A stretch of DNA of 23,355 bases from an uncultured Alistipes sp. Its GTDB lineage: Bacteria > Bacteroidota > Bacteroidia > Bacteroidales > Rikenellaceae. The notes beneath the pieces are model-generated. The model was given only the letters and a program-made list of their open reading frames with translations. It had not been told where the DNA came from and did no database searches. The translations under genes and the position numbers were made by a program. This document shows positions 8,786 through 15,103 of this stretch, one piece after another (within the stretch, counting starts at the first letter, position 1; each line of letters begins with the position of its first letter). The stretch is from assembly GCA_900546005.1 (NCBI GenBank), contig URBJ01000033.1, forward strand, positions 1 to 23,355. The letters are read 5' to 3'.

Positions 8786-9901
8786 ATGAAGACGACACCT
8801 TTTACCCGATATCATCGTGAAAATCGGGCGCGTATGGTTGAATTTGCCGGATATGAGATGCCGGTTGAATTTACGGGAATCAACGACGAGCACATGGCCG
8901 TGCGGCAGCGGGCCGGAGTTTTCGATGTGAGCCACATGGGCGAGATTTGGGTCAAGGGACCGCGGGCCGAGGAGTTTTTGAGTTATGTTGCGGTGAACGA
9001 TGTCCGGAAACTTTTCGACGGGAAAGTCCAGTACAGCTGCTTGCCTAATGGGCGTGGAGGGATCGTTGACGATATCCTGATATATCGGATAGACGCCCAG
9101 ACCTATCTGTTGGTGGTGAATGCGGCCAATGTCGAGAAGGATTGGAAGCATCTGACCGAGTGTGGAGCCCGGTTCGGTATGACAGCGGGCAAGGAGCTGT
9201 ACAATGCGTCGGACGAGATCGCGCAGCTTGCCATACAGGGCCCGGAGGCTATGCGTATCGTACAGCAGTTGTGTCCCGAGCCTGTGGAGCAGATGCCCTA
9301 TTATACGTTCAAGAAGACAGAAGTTGCCGGGATTCCGAATGCGATTCTTTCGGCTACGGGATATACCGGAGCGGGAGGCTGTGAAATCTACGTGGCCAAT
9401 CAGGATGCCGATCGGCTGTGGGATGCTCTGTGGAGCGTTGGCAACGACTGTGGACTGAAAAATATCGGACTGGGGGCACGCGATACGTTGCGGTTAGAGA
9501 TGGGTTTTTGCCTCTACGGTAACGACATCGACGACACGACCTCGCCGATCGAGGCAGGTTTGGGGTGGATAACCCGTTTCAGTGCGGACCGCGACTTTAT
9601 AGACAAACCTTTGTTGGAGCGACAAAAACAGGAGGGGACGAGCCGTTCTTTGGTAGGATTTGAGTTGACCGAACGCGGAATTCCTCGTCACGGGTATCCG
9701 TTGACCGATCCCGAAGGACGGGAGATCGGTGTCGTGACCTCGGGAACCATGTCGCCGGTATTGAAAAAAGGTATCGGAATGGGGTACGTGGCGGCTCCTT
9801 ATGCGGCAGTGGGGTCGCAGATTGCGGTGACGATCCGGGGCAAGGCAATTCCGGCTCGGGTCGTAAAGCGTCCTTTTATTCATAGCGATTCGGCTAAATA
9901 G
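8786..9901 (+). CDS. gcvT: Aminomethyltransferase, glycine cleavage system T protein
   Basis: A full-length T protein of 371 residues from this start. It transfers the methylene group from the aminomethyl-lipoyl H protein to tetrahydrofolate, releasing ammonia. Recognisable blocks are [13 protein letters not shown] near residue 17, [12 protein letters not shown] near 47, [11 protein letters not shown] with the conserved acidic pair at 95-96 (catalytic Asp in the family), [41 protein letters not shown], and the C-terminal GCV_T_C stretch from about 285 with [19 protein letters not shown]. An alternative ATG two codons upstream (8780) adds only Met-Phe; 8786 is chosen because orthologues start MKTTPF-like. 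The other glycine-cleavage genes (gcvH, gcvP) are not in the window, so the gene is unlinked here, as is common in Bacteroidota. Confidence 0.95.
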   Translation: MKTTPFTRYHRENRARMVEFAGYEMPVEFTGINDEHMAVRQRAGVFDVSHMGEIWVKGPRAEEFLSYVAVNDVRKLFDGKVQYSCLPNGRGGIVDDILIYRIDAQTYLLVVNAANVEKDWKHLTECGARFGMTAGKELYNASDEIAQLAIQGPEAMRIVQQLCPEPVEQMPYYTFKKTEVAGIPNAILSATGYTGAGGCEIYVANQDADRLWDALWSVGNDCGLKNIGLGARDTLRLEMGFCLYGNDIDDTTSPIEAGLGWITRFSADRDFIDKPLLERQKQEGTSRSLVGFELTERGIPRHGYPLTDPEGREIGVVTSGTMSPVLKKGIGMGYVAAPYAAVGSQIAVTIRGKAIPARVVKRPFIHSDSAK

Positions 9902-9968
9902 CGATCCGAACGGATCAAGAGAAAAAGAGGGTTGCGACGTGCAGTCTGAGCCGTTGCCCGGAAAAGAG

Positions 9969-10001
9969 ACGAGGGAGGACGTCCAAGACGTCCTCCCTCG
10001 T
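9969..10001. terminator. Perfect 15-bp hairpin between gcvT and the NUDIX gene
   Basis: 9969-9983 and 9987-10001 are exact reverse complements separated by the 3-base loop CAA. It lies between converging genes. Neither side has a strong T-run (+ side TGTTGTA, - side CTCTTTTCC), so it is an unusually strong stem with weak tails, probably a shared transcription end or RNA-stabilising hairpin. Confidence 0.7.
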
Positions 10002-10042
10002 TGTTGTATTGCAGAGTCTCGAACTCCGCCTATCGAGCGGGT

Positions 10043-10651
10043 CTATCGAACTTTGCCGGCAGGAAGGTACAGGTCGACCAGTTGGCGGATTCGGGGAGCC
10101 AACGAGCGGAATTCGGGTAGCGATGCAAACTCTTCGAGTGAGACCCAGCGACAACCCTCCGATTCGTTGGGATCGATCCGGACCGAGTCGTCCTCGCCGT
10201 TGAACAGAAAGGCGAAACGCATGTCGTGATGCGTATGGGCCTCCTCTTTTTTTGCGTCGCTGCGGGGAATGAAGTGCGAATCCACCTCGATCAGGCACGA
10301 TGTCTCGTTCGGAAAGCGAAGCGGCTCGAGCTGCTCCTGCCGAATTCCTGTCTCCTCCCGGATTTCACGGATTGCCGCGGCCGAGACTGTCGCATCGCCC
10401 GTTTCGACATGTCCTCCGGGTTGCAGCCATTTGCCGAGCTGCTTGTGTTTCAACAGCAGGATACGTCCGCTTTGCCGGCTGACCACGATGCCTCCGGCCG
10501 TAATGTGTCCGGTGAAATTTTTCCGGTTGTACAGCGCTGGTCCATCGAATGCGGCGACAAAATCCGTAAAGGCGGTCTTTTGGGTCCGATCTTCGGGGAA
10601 TCGGGCAAAATAACCGTTCAACATCTGTTCGATATCAGCTCTCGTATTCAT
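10043..10651 (-). CDS. NUDIX hydrolase
   Basis: A 202-residue protein with one Nudix domain, hydrolysing a nucleoside diphosphate linked to another moiety. The Nudix box lies at about residues 80-103: GHVETGD, then eight residues, then REIREETGI. It carries the metal-binding REXXEE core. The spacing is one residue longer than the MutT consensus and Glu is replaced by Asp, a variant seen in a recognised Nudix subgroup. The N-terminal 45 residues are an extension of unknown function. The substrate cannot be read from sequence. It begins 31 bases after the flavoprotein gene on the same strand and could be the last gene of the HxlR-controlled run, or have its own promoter. Confidence 0.88.
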   Translation of the reverse strand: MNTRADIEQMLNGYFARFPEDRTQKTAFTDFVAAFDGPALYNRKNFTGHITAGGIVVSRQSGRILLLKHKQLGKWLQPGGHVETGDATVSAAAIREIREETGIRQEQLEPLRFPNETSCLIEVDSHFIPRSDAKKEEAHTHHDMRFAFLFNGEDDSVRIDPNESEGCRWVSLEEFASLPEFRSLAPRIRQLVDLYLPAGKVR

Positions 10652-10682
10652 AAGTGGATGGTTTGCAACTGAGGTCGATCGT

Positions 10683-11309
10683 CTATTTGTTCTGAATGAA
10701 ATGGGTCCGAACTCTGGGCTCGTAAGTAGGCAAGGCGATTCCGTTTTTCCGGCCGCTTTCGATACATTTCAGCAACCAAGCCATGTTTTGTCCCATAGTG
10801 CGCATGGTCTGCAATCCCTCCTTGTCCTTCCGCACCTCGTCCGGCGTAAAGCCGTGTACCGAGTTCCAGTATTGAGACGACACGATGGGCATGTTGCTGA
10901 TGGTGAAATATTGGTTCAGCTGTTCGAACGTGGCGGAGGCTCCACCCCTGCGGCACGATACGACCGATGCACCCAACTTGCCGGCCATACGGCTCTCCGT
11001 AGCGTAGAACAACCGGTTCAAAAACGAAATCAGCTGTCCGGTCGGAGCGCTGTAATAGACGGGAGAGCCGATGACGATACCGTCGAACTCATCCAGCCGT
11101 TTCTGTACCTGCTGTACGATATCGTCTCTGAAGCAGCTGCCACTCTGCATGCAGTGGCCGCAGGCGATACATCCGGCGATAGGTTTTTTGCCCAGATAGA
11201 GCAGTTCCGTTTCGATGCCATTAGCCTGCAGGGTCATCTCCACCTCGTGCAGGGCGGTATAGGTACAGCCCGTTTGGTGCGGGCTGCCGTTAATCAAGAG
11301 TACTTTCAT
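10683..11309 (-). CDS. Flavodoxin-fold oxidoreductase with Isf-type cysteine motif (downstream copy)
   Basis: A 208-residue NADPH-dependent FMN reductase/flavodoxin-fold protein. The N-terminal phosphate-binding loop is LLINGSPHQTGCTYTAL (residues 4-20), and the second flavin-binding stretch is GIVIGSPVYYSAPTGQLISFLNRLFY (about 95-120). In between, Cys47, Cys50, Cys53 and Cys59 form CX2CX2CX5C, which fits the compact CX2CX2CX4-7C motif known to hold a [4Fe-4S] cluster in Methanosarcina iron-sulfur flavoprotein (Isf). A cluster here is inference. The protein is cytosolic; likely activity is electron transfer or quinone/flavin reduction. It starts 6 bases after the upstream flavoprotein ends, so the two are translationally close and share a transcript. 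The C-terminus is longer than in the neighbour copy. Confidence 0.88.
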   Translation of the reverse strand: MKVLLINGSPHQTGCTYTALHEVEMTLQANGIETELLYLGKKPIAGCIACGHCMQSGSCFRDDIVQQVQKRLDEFDGIVIGSPVYYSAPTGQLISFLNRLFYATESRMAGKLGASVVSCRRGGASATFEQLNQYFTISNMPIVSSQYWNSVHGFTPDEVRKDKEGLQTMRTMGQNMAWLLKCIESGRKNGIALPTYEPRVRTHFIQNK

Positions 11310-11315
11310 ACGGGA

Positions 11316-11855
11316 TCAGAATTTATGAGCCAGCTGGGCAGCCTGTTTGCATCCGTCGGTTTTTTCGATGTCGCCTTCGTTCAGTACACCCGGAACGAGC
11401 ACTTCGCCTGCTATTTCCCATTTTAAAAGAGCCGCCGACCGTTCAATAGGAATGCGTACACCGTCCATTACGGTCGGATCCTCTTCCTCGCAGCAGGTGA
11501 TGATTCCGCACTTTTTGCCCGAAATCTCCTTGCCGGCTATGCAGAACGAGTAGAGTCGGTCGATGACCCCTTTGATCTGGGCCGGAATGGAGTACCAGTA
11601 GACCGGTGTTGTGAATACGATGGCGTCGGCGTCGAGTATGGCGGGGGCGATGAGGTTAAAATCATCGTCGAAGGTGCAGGCTTTTCCTGTTTTATAGCAG
11701 GTCTGGCAGGCGTGACATCCTCCGATCTTCAAAAATGCGGCATCAAAACGTTGTACGGTGTGGCCGCAGGTTTCTGCCTCCTTGATGAAAGCATCCGTCA
11801 TGGCAAAACTGTTGCCCTTTTTGCGGGGACTTCCCGTGATGACAACGATTTTCAT
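11316..11855 (-). CDS. Flavodoxin-fold oxidoreductase with Isf-type cysteine motif (upstream copy)
   Basis: 179 residues, the same family as the next gene but not a recent duplicate. The flavin phosphate loop is VVITGSPRKKGNSFAMTDAF (residues 4-23), followed by Cys47, Cys50, Cys53 and Cys60 (CX2CX2CX6C), then the DDDF acidic stretch and AIVFTTPVYWYSIPAQIKGVIDRLYSF (about 94-120). The cysteine spacing again fits the Isf [4Fe-4S] motif, though many family members with these cysteines are annotated only as flavodoxin or NAD(P)H oxidoreductase. It lies 12 bases after the NTF2-like gene and 6 before the second flavoprotein, so the three probably form one operon under the HxlR operator. The physiological partner is unknown. 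Confidence 0.88.
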   Translation of the reverse strand: MKIVVITGSPRKKGNSFAMTDAFIKEAETCGHTVQRFDAAFLKIGGCHACQTCYKTGKACTFDDDFNLIAPAILDADAIVFTTPVYWYSIPAQIKGVIDRLYSFCIAGKEISGKKCGIITCCEEEDPTVMDGVRIPIERSAALLKWEIAGEVLVPGVLNEGDIEKTDGCKQAAQLAHKF

Positions 11856-11867
11856 ATCCTGTTCCTC

Positions 11868-12251
11868 CTATTTTTGAATGGTATTCGAGTTTTGGTTGTA
11901 TGCTTTGGCGACACATTTCCATTCACCGTCCATCTTCATCAGCAACAGGTAGTCGGTGAAGTCGATGCGTCCGCCCCATTTCTCCTCCAGCACGCGAACT
12001 ACGGCAAGGGTCTCTTCCACGTCGATCACATCGATACGTGCCTTGAAGTCGTTGCCGGCTCCGACGGAATCCACATTTTTGTAAAACTGTTCGATGCTGC
12101 CGTGCTCCAGTTTGCCGTCCAAATAGCCGAACAGGACAGCTTCGTCGATAAACAGCTCCTTGGCGTAGCGGCTGTTACCCTCTGCCACGCTCTTGACAAA
12201 CTTCATGGCGGCTGCCTCCACGGCTTTGTACTCCTCGATACTTGCTCTCAT
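11868..12251 (-). CDS. NTF2-like / putative lumazine-binding family protein
   Basis: A 127-residue single-domain protein with the cone-shaped NTF2/SnoaL layout: an N-terminal helix (IEEYKAVEAAAMKFVKSVAEGN), FIDEAVLFGYLDGKLEHGSIEQFYKNV, then beta strands RIDVIDVEETLAVVRVLEEKW and FTDYLLLMKMDGEWKCVAKAYNQ. This matches the Pfam putative lumazine-binding group, small proteins often beside flavin enzymes. No signal peptide is seen. It is the first gene of the - strand redox operon, with a canonical promoter about 35 bases upstream, and diverges from the HxlR regulator. Its function (ligand binding or a small enzyme) is not determinable from sequence. Confidence 0.82.
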   Translation of the reverse strand: MRASIEEYKAVEAAAMKFVKSVAEGNSRYAKELFIDEAVLFGYLDGKLEHGSIEQFYKNVDSVGAGNDFKARIDVIDVEETLAVVRVLEEKWGGRIDFTDYLLLMKMDGEWKCVAKAYNQNSNTIQK

Positions 12252-12266
12252 AATGTTTTGTCGTTT

Positions 12267-12281
12267 AATTGATTATCAATT
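12267..12281. promoter_or_regulatory. Palindrome at the start site of the redox operon
   Basis: AATTGAT-T-ATCAATT is a perfect 7-bp inverted repeat around one base. It overlaps the predicted transcription start of the NTF2-like operon, so it could be a second operator. No protein is assigned. Confidence 0.35.
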
Positions 12282-12285
12282 GACG

Positions 12286-12316
12286 CAAAGGTAAGACTTA
12301 GCCTCTTTTTGCGCAA
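12286..12316 (-). promoter_or_regulatory. Promoter of the NTF2-flavoprotein operon
   Basis: - strand -33 TTG (12316-12314), a 20-base spacer, and -7 TACCTTTG (12293-12286): a full Bacteroidota promoter. The operator palindrome begins 2 bases upstream of the -33 element. Confidence 0.75.
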
Positions 12317-12317
12317 G

Positions 12318-12358
12318 TACCGAAAAATTATTCATATACCGAATAATTTTTCGGTATA
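12318..12358. promoter_or_regulatory. Palindromic operator between the divergent hxlR and redox operon promoters
   Basis: Two overlapping symmetries are visible. A perfect 16-bp inverted repeat has arms 12318-12333 and 12341-12356, with TACCGAA at the outer ends. A 24-base palindrome, 12335-12358, is symmetric at 22 of 24 positions (TATACCGAA...TTCGGTATA). TACCGAA therefore occurs at 12318 and 12337 and inverted at 12350. The position touches the -33 zones of both promoters, as expected for an autoregulated HxlR site. Binding is inferred. Confidence 0.65.
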
Positions 12359-12381
12359 CCGTTAATCCAGTTCATTATACG

Positions 12382-12389
12382 TATTTTTG
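12382..12389 (+). promoter_or_regulatory. Candidate -7 element of hxlR-type gene
   Basis: TATTTTTG matches TAnnTTTG exactly and ends 24 bases before the ATG. The -33 position has no consensus, which fits a regulated promoter with the palindromic operator just upstream. Confidence 0.5.
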
Positions 12390-12413
12390 TAGGGTAATAA
12401 TCCGACAAAAGCT

Positions 12414-12776
12414 ATGTATGAGAGGAAGATTCCAGTCGATTTGGACTGTCCGTTGCGTTTGACCATGAGTCTGATAGACTCGAAGTGGAAATCCTGTATT
12501 TTGGACGAGTTGCGTTACCGTCCGTTGCGGCCGAGCGAGCTTCACAAGACCTTTCCCGAGGCAACCCCTCGTGTTCTGGATCTGCAACTGAAGGAGCTGG
12601 TCGAGGATGGTTTGGTGTCGAAAACCATCTATCCCGAACTGCCTCCCCGTTCCGAATATACCATCACCCCTTTGGGTAGCTCGTTGATTCCGATTATCGA
12701 CGCCATGATCGAGTGGGGAAACAGGAATCGGACACTGTTCGAAAAGAAGTATGGTCAGAGTCCGGATCTACACTGA
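12414..12776 (+). CDS. HxlR/DUF24-family transcriptional regulator
   Basis: A 120-residue winged-helix regulator with the family layout: CPLRLTMSLIDSKWKSCILDELRYRPLRPSELHKTFPEATPRVLDLQLKELVEDGLVSKTIYPELPPRSEYTITPLGSSLIPI. Cys12 in LDCPLR is the conserved N-terminal cysteine which, in several studied DUF24 regulators (YodB, HypR, QorR), senses electrophiles or oxidants; no other cysteine partner is obvious except Cys31. Divergent placement opposite flavin oxidoreductases is the usual context for this family. Autorepression plus control of the redox operon through the intervening palindrome is the likely arrangement (inference). The start is the ATG at 12414. Confidence 0.92.
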   Translation: MYERKIPVDLDCPLRLTMSLIDSKWKSCILDELRYRPLRPSELHKTFPEATPRVLDLQLKELVEDGLVSKTIYPELPPRSEYTITPLGSSLIPIIDAMIEWGNRNRTLFEKKYGQSPDLH

Positions 12777-13038
12777 GCGTTGGTTCTGAACGACAGCGGT
12801 AGTCCTGTTGCTCCGGCGTGCTCGTTCGATGTTGTTCCCCCCCTCTTGGTATAGGGTCGTCAAAACTTTTTTTGTACGAGAGTCAGCAAAAAACCGGTAA
12901 ACATACGATGAAACGTAGGTATACCGAAAACTCTTTTTTGCGTGCCCTTAGCGTGGAGTTGAGCAGGTAAAACGGAATTACACGTAAATCTTTAACTCCT
13001 TGGCTGAGAGTACATGCAAAATAGTTTCGTAGAAAGGT
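12777..13038. other. Intergenic region between hxlR-type and nitroreductase genes
   Basis: 262 bases between converging genes. I see no gene or tRNA and no clear terminator: a T7 run near 12868 is preceded only by a weak 4-bp stem. One TATACCGAA (12920-12928) repeats the operator half-site. Confidence 0.5.
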
Positions 13039-13593
13039 CTAATCGATAAATCTAAGCACTTCGTCGATGTCCTTACGTTTCGGCGCATCGTGGTGTTCTC
13101 CGTCTTCGTATCCATAGACAATAATAGCGGCAACTTTTTCATTCTTGGGCAGATTTATTCTTTGAGCGATCGCCTCGTTGTTGATGACACCCAAAATACA
13201 GGTTGCCACACCTTTGGCATAGGCAGCCAGACAGAGTTGCTGGCAGGCAATACCTGCATCGAAACATGCCCAGTTATCCGACACGGTTTCTTCGGAGCTT
13301 TCAACTTTTCCTGTCAAAGATCCGCTCTCTCCGGTTACATAACTTAGAACAACCATGCCGCTGGCCCGCTTTATCGTTTTCATGTTATAAACAAAACCTT
13401 GGACACAGTTGTCGGCAATGTCTTCAATCCGCTCTCTATTGTCTATAATATTGTATCTGGCGATCTGGTAATTCGACCATGACGGAGCAAACTGACTCAG
13501 ACGAATGATCTCAGTCATCAACTCTCTGGAAACCGGTTCATCTTTATATTTTCGTACACTTCTTCTGTTTGTCAGTAATTCTATTGCGTCCAT
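13039..13593 (-). CDS. Nitroreductase family protein (FMN-dependent)
   Basis: About 184 residues. MDAIELLTNRRSVRKYKDEPVSRELMTEIIRLSQFAPSWSNYQ is the classical nitroreductase start, with RRSVR contacting FMN phosphate and the SWSN substrate-side stretch. DAGIACQQLCLAAYAKGVATCILGVIN and LPKNEKVAAIIVYGYED are the second FMN-binding and C-terminal blocks. Such enzymes reduce nitro compounds, quinones or flavins with NAD(P)H and usually act as dimers in the cytosol. The ATG at 13593 is preferred; a GTG nine bases upstream (13602) would add MLN and is less plausible. The gene is monocistronic on the - strand. Substrate is not predictable. Confidence 0.92.
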   Translation of the reverse strand: MDAIELLTNRRSVRKYKDEPVSRELMTEIIRLSQFAPSWSNYQIARYNIIDNRERIEDIADNCVQGFVYNMKTIKRASGMVVLSYVTGESGSLTGKVESSEETVSDNWACFDAGIACQQLCLAAYAKGVATCILGVINNEAIAQRINLPKNEKVAAIIVYGYEDGEHHDAPKRKDIDEVLRFID

Positions 13594-13676
13594 ATTAAGC
13601 ACAAATTAAGCGATCAAAAAAAGACAAGGCCGTTCTCCCATTCTTCAACGAATTACCCCAATCGCAGAGTAGACGA

Positions 13677-14150
13677 CTATTGCTTCAGGGTCCGTTCGAT
13701 GTACTCTCTGTAATCTTTGATTACGGGTTTGTAATCGCTGCCGAACAGTGGCGACGAGATCAGAAAGTCTGCAGACGAGCGGTTGATGGCTGTGGGTACA
13801 TTATATAGGGTAGCCACGCGGAGCAAAGCCTTGACATCGACGTCGTGCGGCTGAGCCTGCATCGGATCCCAGAAGAAGATGAGCGCTTCGATTTTACCTT
13901 CGGCGATCATGGCTCCGAGCTGTTGATCTCCTCCAAGCGGTCCCGATTTCAATAGGGTAATATCCAAGTCGTCTTCGTTCAGTTTCTCCTTTCTGCGGTC
14001 GCGTAGAGTGCGTTCTACCATCTTTCCCGTCGTACCGGTGCAGACCAAGTGGTGTTTGAGCAGTACGGCCCAGTTCCAATCTACCCATTCGGCCAGATCG
14101 CGTTTCATGTTGTCATGGGCGACCAGTGCCACGCTTTTTTTCTTTTCCAT
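13677..14150 (-). CDS. mgsA: Methylglyoxal synthase
   Basis: 157 residues from this start (E. coli MgsA is 152). It converts dihydroxyacetone phosphate to methylglyoxal and phosphate, bypassing lower glycolysis when phosphate is short. Conserved blocks are SVALVAHDNMK (6-16), CTGTTGKMVE (37-46), SGPLGGDQQLGAMIAEGKI (69-87, catalytic Asp75, equal to E. coli Asp71), LIFFWDPMQAQPHDVDVKALLRVA, and a C-terminal ADFLISSP. There is an ~8-residue charged insertion (LRDRRKEKLNEDD) before the catalytic loop relative to E. coli. The ATG at 14150 is chosen over 14162 because a -7 element at 14184-14177 predicts transcription starting near 14170. The far-upstream TTG reading would start before that promoter. 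Confidence 0.95.
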   Translation of the reverse strand: MEKKKSVALVAHDNMKRDLAEWVDWNWAVLLKHHLVCTGTTGKMVERTLRDRRKEKLNEDDLDITLLKSGPLGGDQQLGAMIAEGKIEALIFFWDPMQAQPHDVDVKALLRVATLYNVPTAINRSSADFLISSPLFGSDYKPVIKDYREYIERTLKQ

Positions 14151-14176
14151 AATCTTATCCATTAAATATCCGCAAA

Positions 14177-14184
14177 CAAAGGTA
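14177..14184 (-). promoter_or_regulatory. Candidate -7 element of mgsA
   Basis: - strand TACCTTTG, an exact TAnnTTTG match, 26 bases before the chosen start. It suggests mgsA is transcribed separately from cysQ. No good -33 element is present. Confidence 0.45.
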
Positions 14185-14231
14185 GGAAACTTTGTCCGGA
14201 AATGGCAGCCCAAACGACTTTTTGTGGCGAA

Positions 14232-15068
14232 TTATTTAAAAAATTTGCTGCGACAGACAAAATGAGGATTCAGTAGCGAGGGTTTGTTGTATTGGAGTCC
14301 GACATTTCCATCGAAGGATTGGGTTGCACCTCCGGCTTCGGCGAGGATGACTTCGCCCGCGGCCGTATCCCATTCGTAGGTGTCCGATGTCCGGAAATAG
14401 ATCTCCACACTCCCTTCGGCCAACATGCAGAACTTGAAGGAGCTGCCCTGTTCAACCATTTCGGCATCGGGGTACTCTCTTTTCAGTCGGGCGATGTGTT
14501 CGAAGGTCTCCTCGGTATTGTGTGAGCGGCTGATGGCGATTCGTATCGGTTTGTTGGCGCAGGAGCGGAGGGGAAGCGGTTGCGATTCGGCCCACAATTG
14601 CTGGATGTCGTACTCGGCATCGTGGGACGGACGGACGTCCGATTTGAGGTAGCTTCCTTGACCCTTCAGGGCGAAGTACATTTTGTTGATGTACGGGACA
14701 TAGATGATACCGATGACCGGTTCGTTGTTGTACATGAGCGCAATGTTGACCGTAAACTCTCCATTGCCTTTGATGAACTCCTTGGTTCCGTCGAGCGGAT
14801 CGACCATCCAGAACAGATCCCAGTTGCGTCGCTCCTCGAACAGCAGATCGCGACCCTCTTCGCTCAGCAGCGGAATACGGGTTTTGCCCAGATATTTTTT
14901 TATCAGTTCATGGGAATCCCGATCGGCTATGGTGATCGGAGTGTGGTCGCTTTTGAGGTCTACCGTGAAGTCCCCTCCCCGATAGATATCGATGATGCGG
15001 GCTCCGGCACGGATGGCGGCGTTGTATGCATGGATCAACAGGTAATCGATTTGTTCTTTGTTCAGCAT
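14232..15068 (-). CDS. cysQ: 3'(2'),5'-bisphosphate nucleotidase
   Basis: A 278-residue inositol-monophosphatase-fold enzyme of the CysQ group, which removes the 3'-phosphate from PAP (adenosine 3',5'-bisphosphate), a by-product of sulfate activation and sulfotransfer. Metal-binding motifs are visible: SEEG at 69-72, DPLDGTKEF at 90-98, and EWDTAAGEVILAEAGG around 231-246 with metal ligand Asp233. TPITIADRDSHELI at 43-56 is the family's N-terminal block. No signal peptide is seen. It lies 35 bases after the GH31 gene on the same strand and may be cotranscribed with it. No sulfate-assimilation genes are in the window, so a housekeeping PAP-clearing role is the simplest reading. Confidence 0.93.
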   Translation of the reverse strand: MLNKEQIDYLLIHAYNAAIRAGARIIDIYRGGDFTVDLKSDHTPITIADRDSHELIKKYLGKTRIPLLSEEGRDLLFEERRNWDLFWMVDPLDGTKEFIKGNGEFTVNIALMYNNEPVIGIIYVPYINKMYFALKGQGSYLKSDVRPSHDAEYDIQQLWAESQPLPLRSCANKPIRIAISRSHNTEETFEHIARLKREYPDAEMVEQGSSFKFCMLAEGSVEIYFRTSDTYEWDTAAGEVILAEAGGATQSFDGNVGLQYNKPSLLNPHFVCRSKFFK

Positions 15069-15103
15069 GACGGTTTGTTAGCGTTTTGGTTAGGTAAGTG
15101 TTA

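Noticed and set aside
12961..13020. CTGAGA near 13003 suggesting a TPP riboswitch
   Set aside because: The other conserved TPP elements are missing and no thiamine gene follows.
14151..14213. Longer methylglyoxal synthase start (TTG at 14213 or ATG at 14162)
   Set aside because: The TTG start lies upstream of the -7 element, and 14162 would leave only about 8 bases of leader. Residues before MEKKKSVALV are not conserved.
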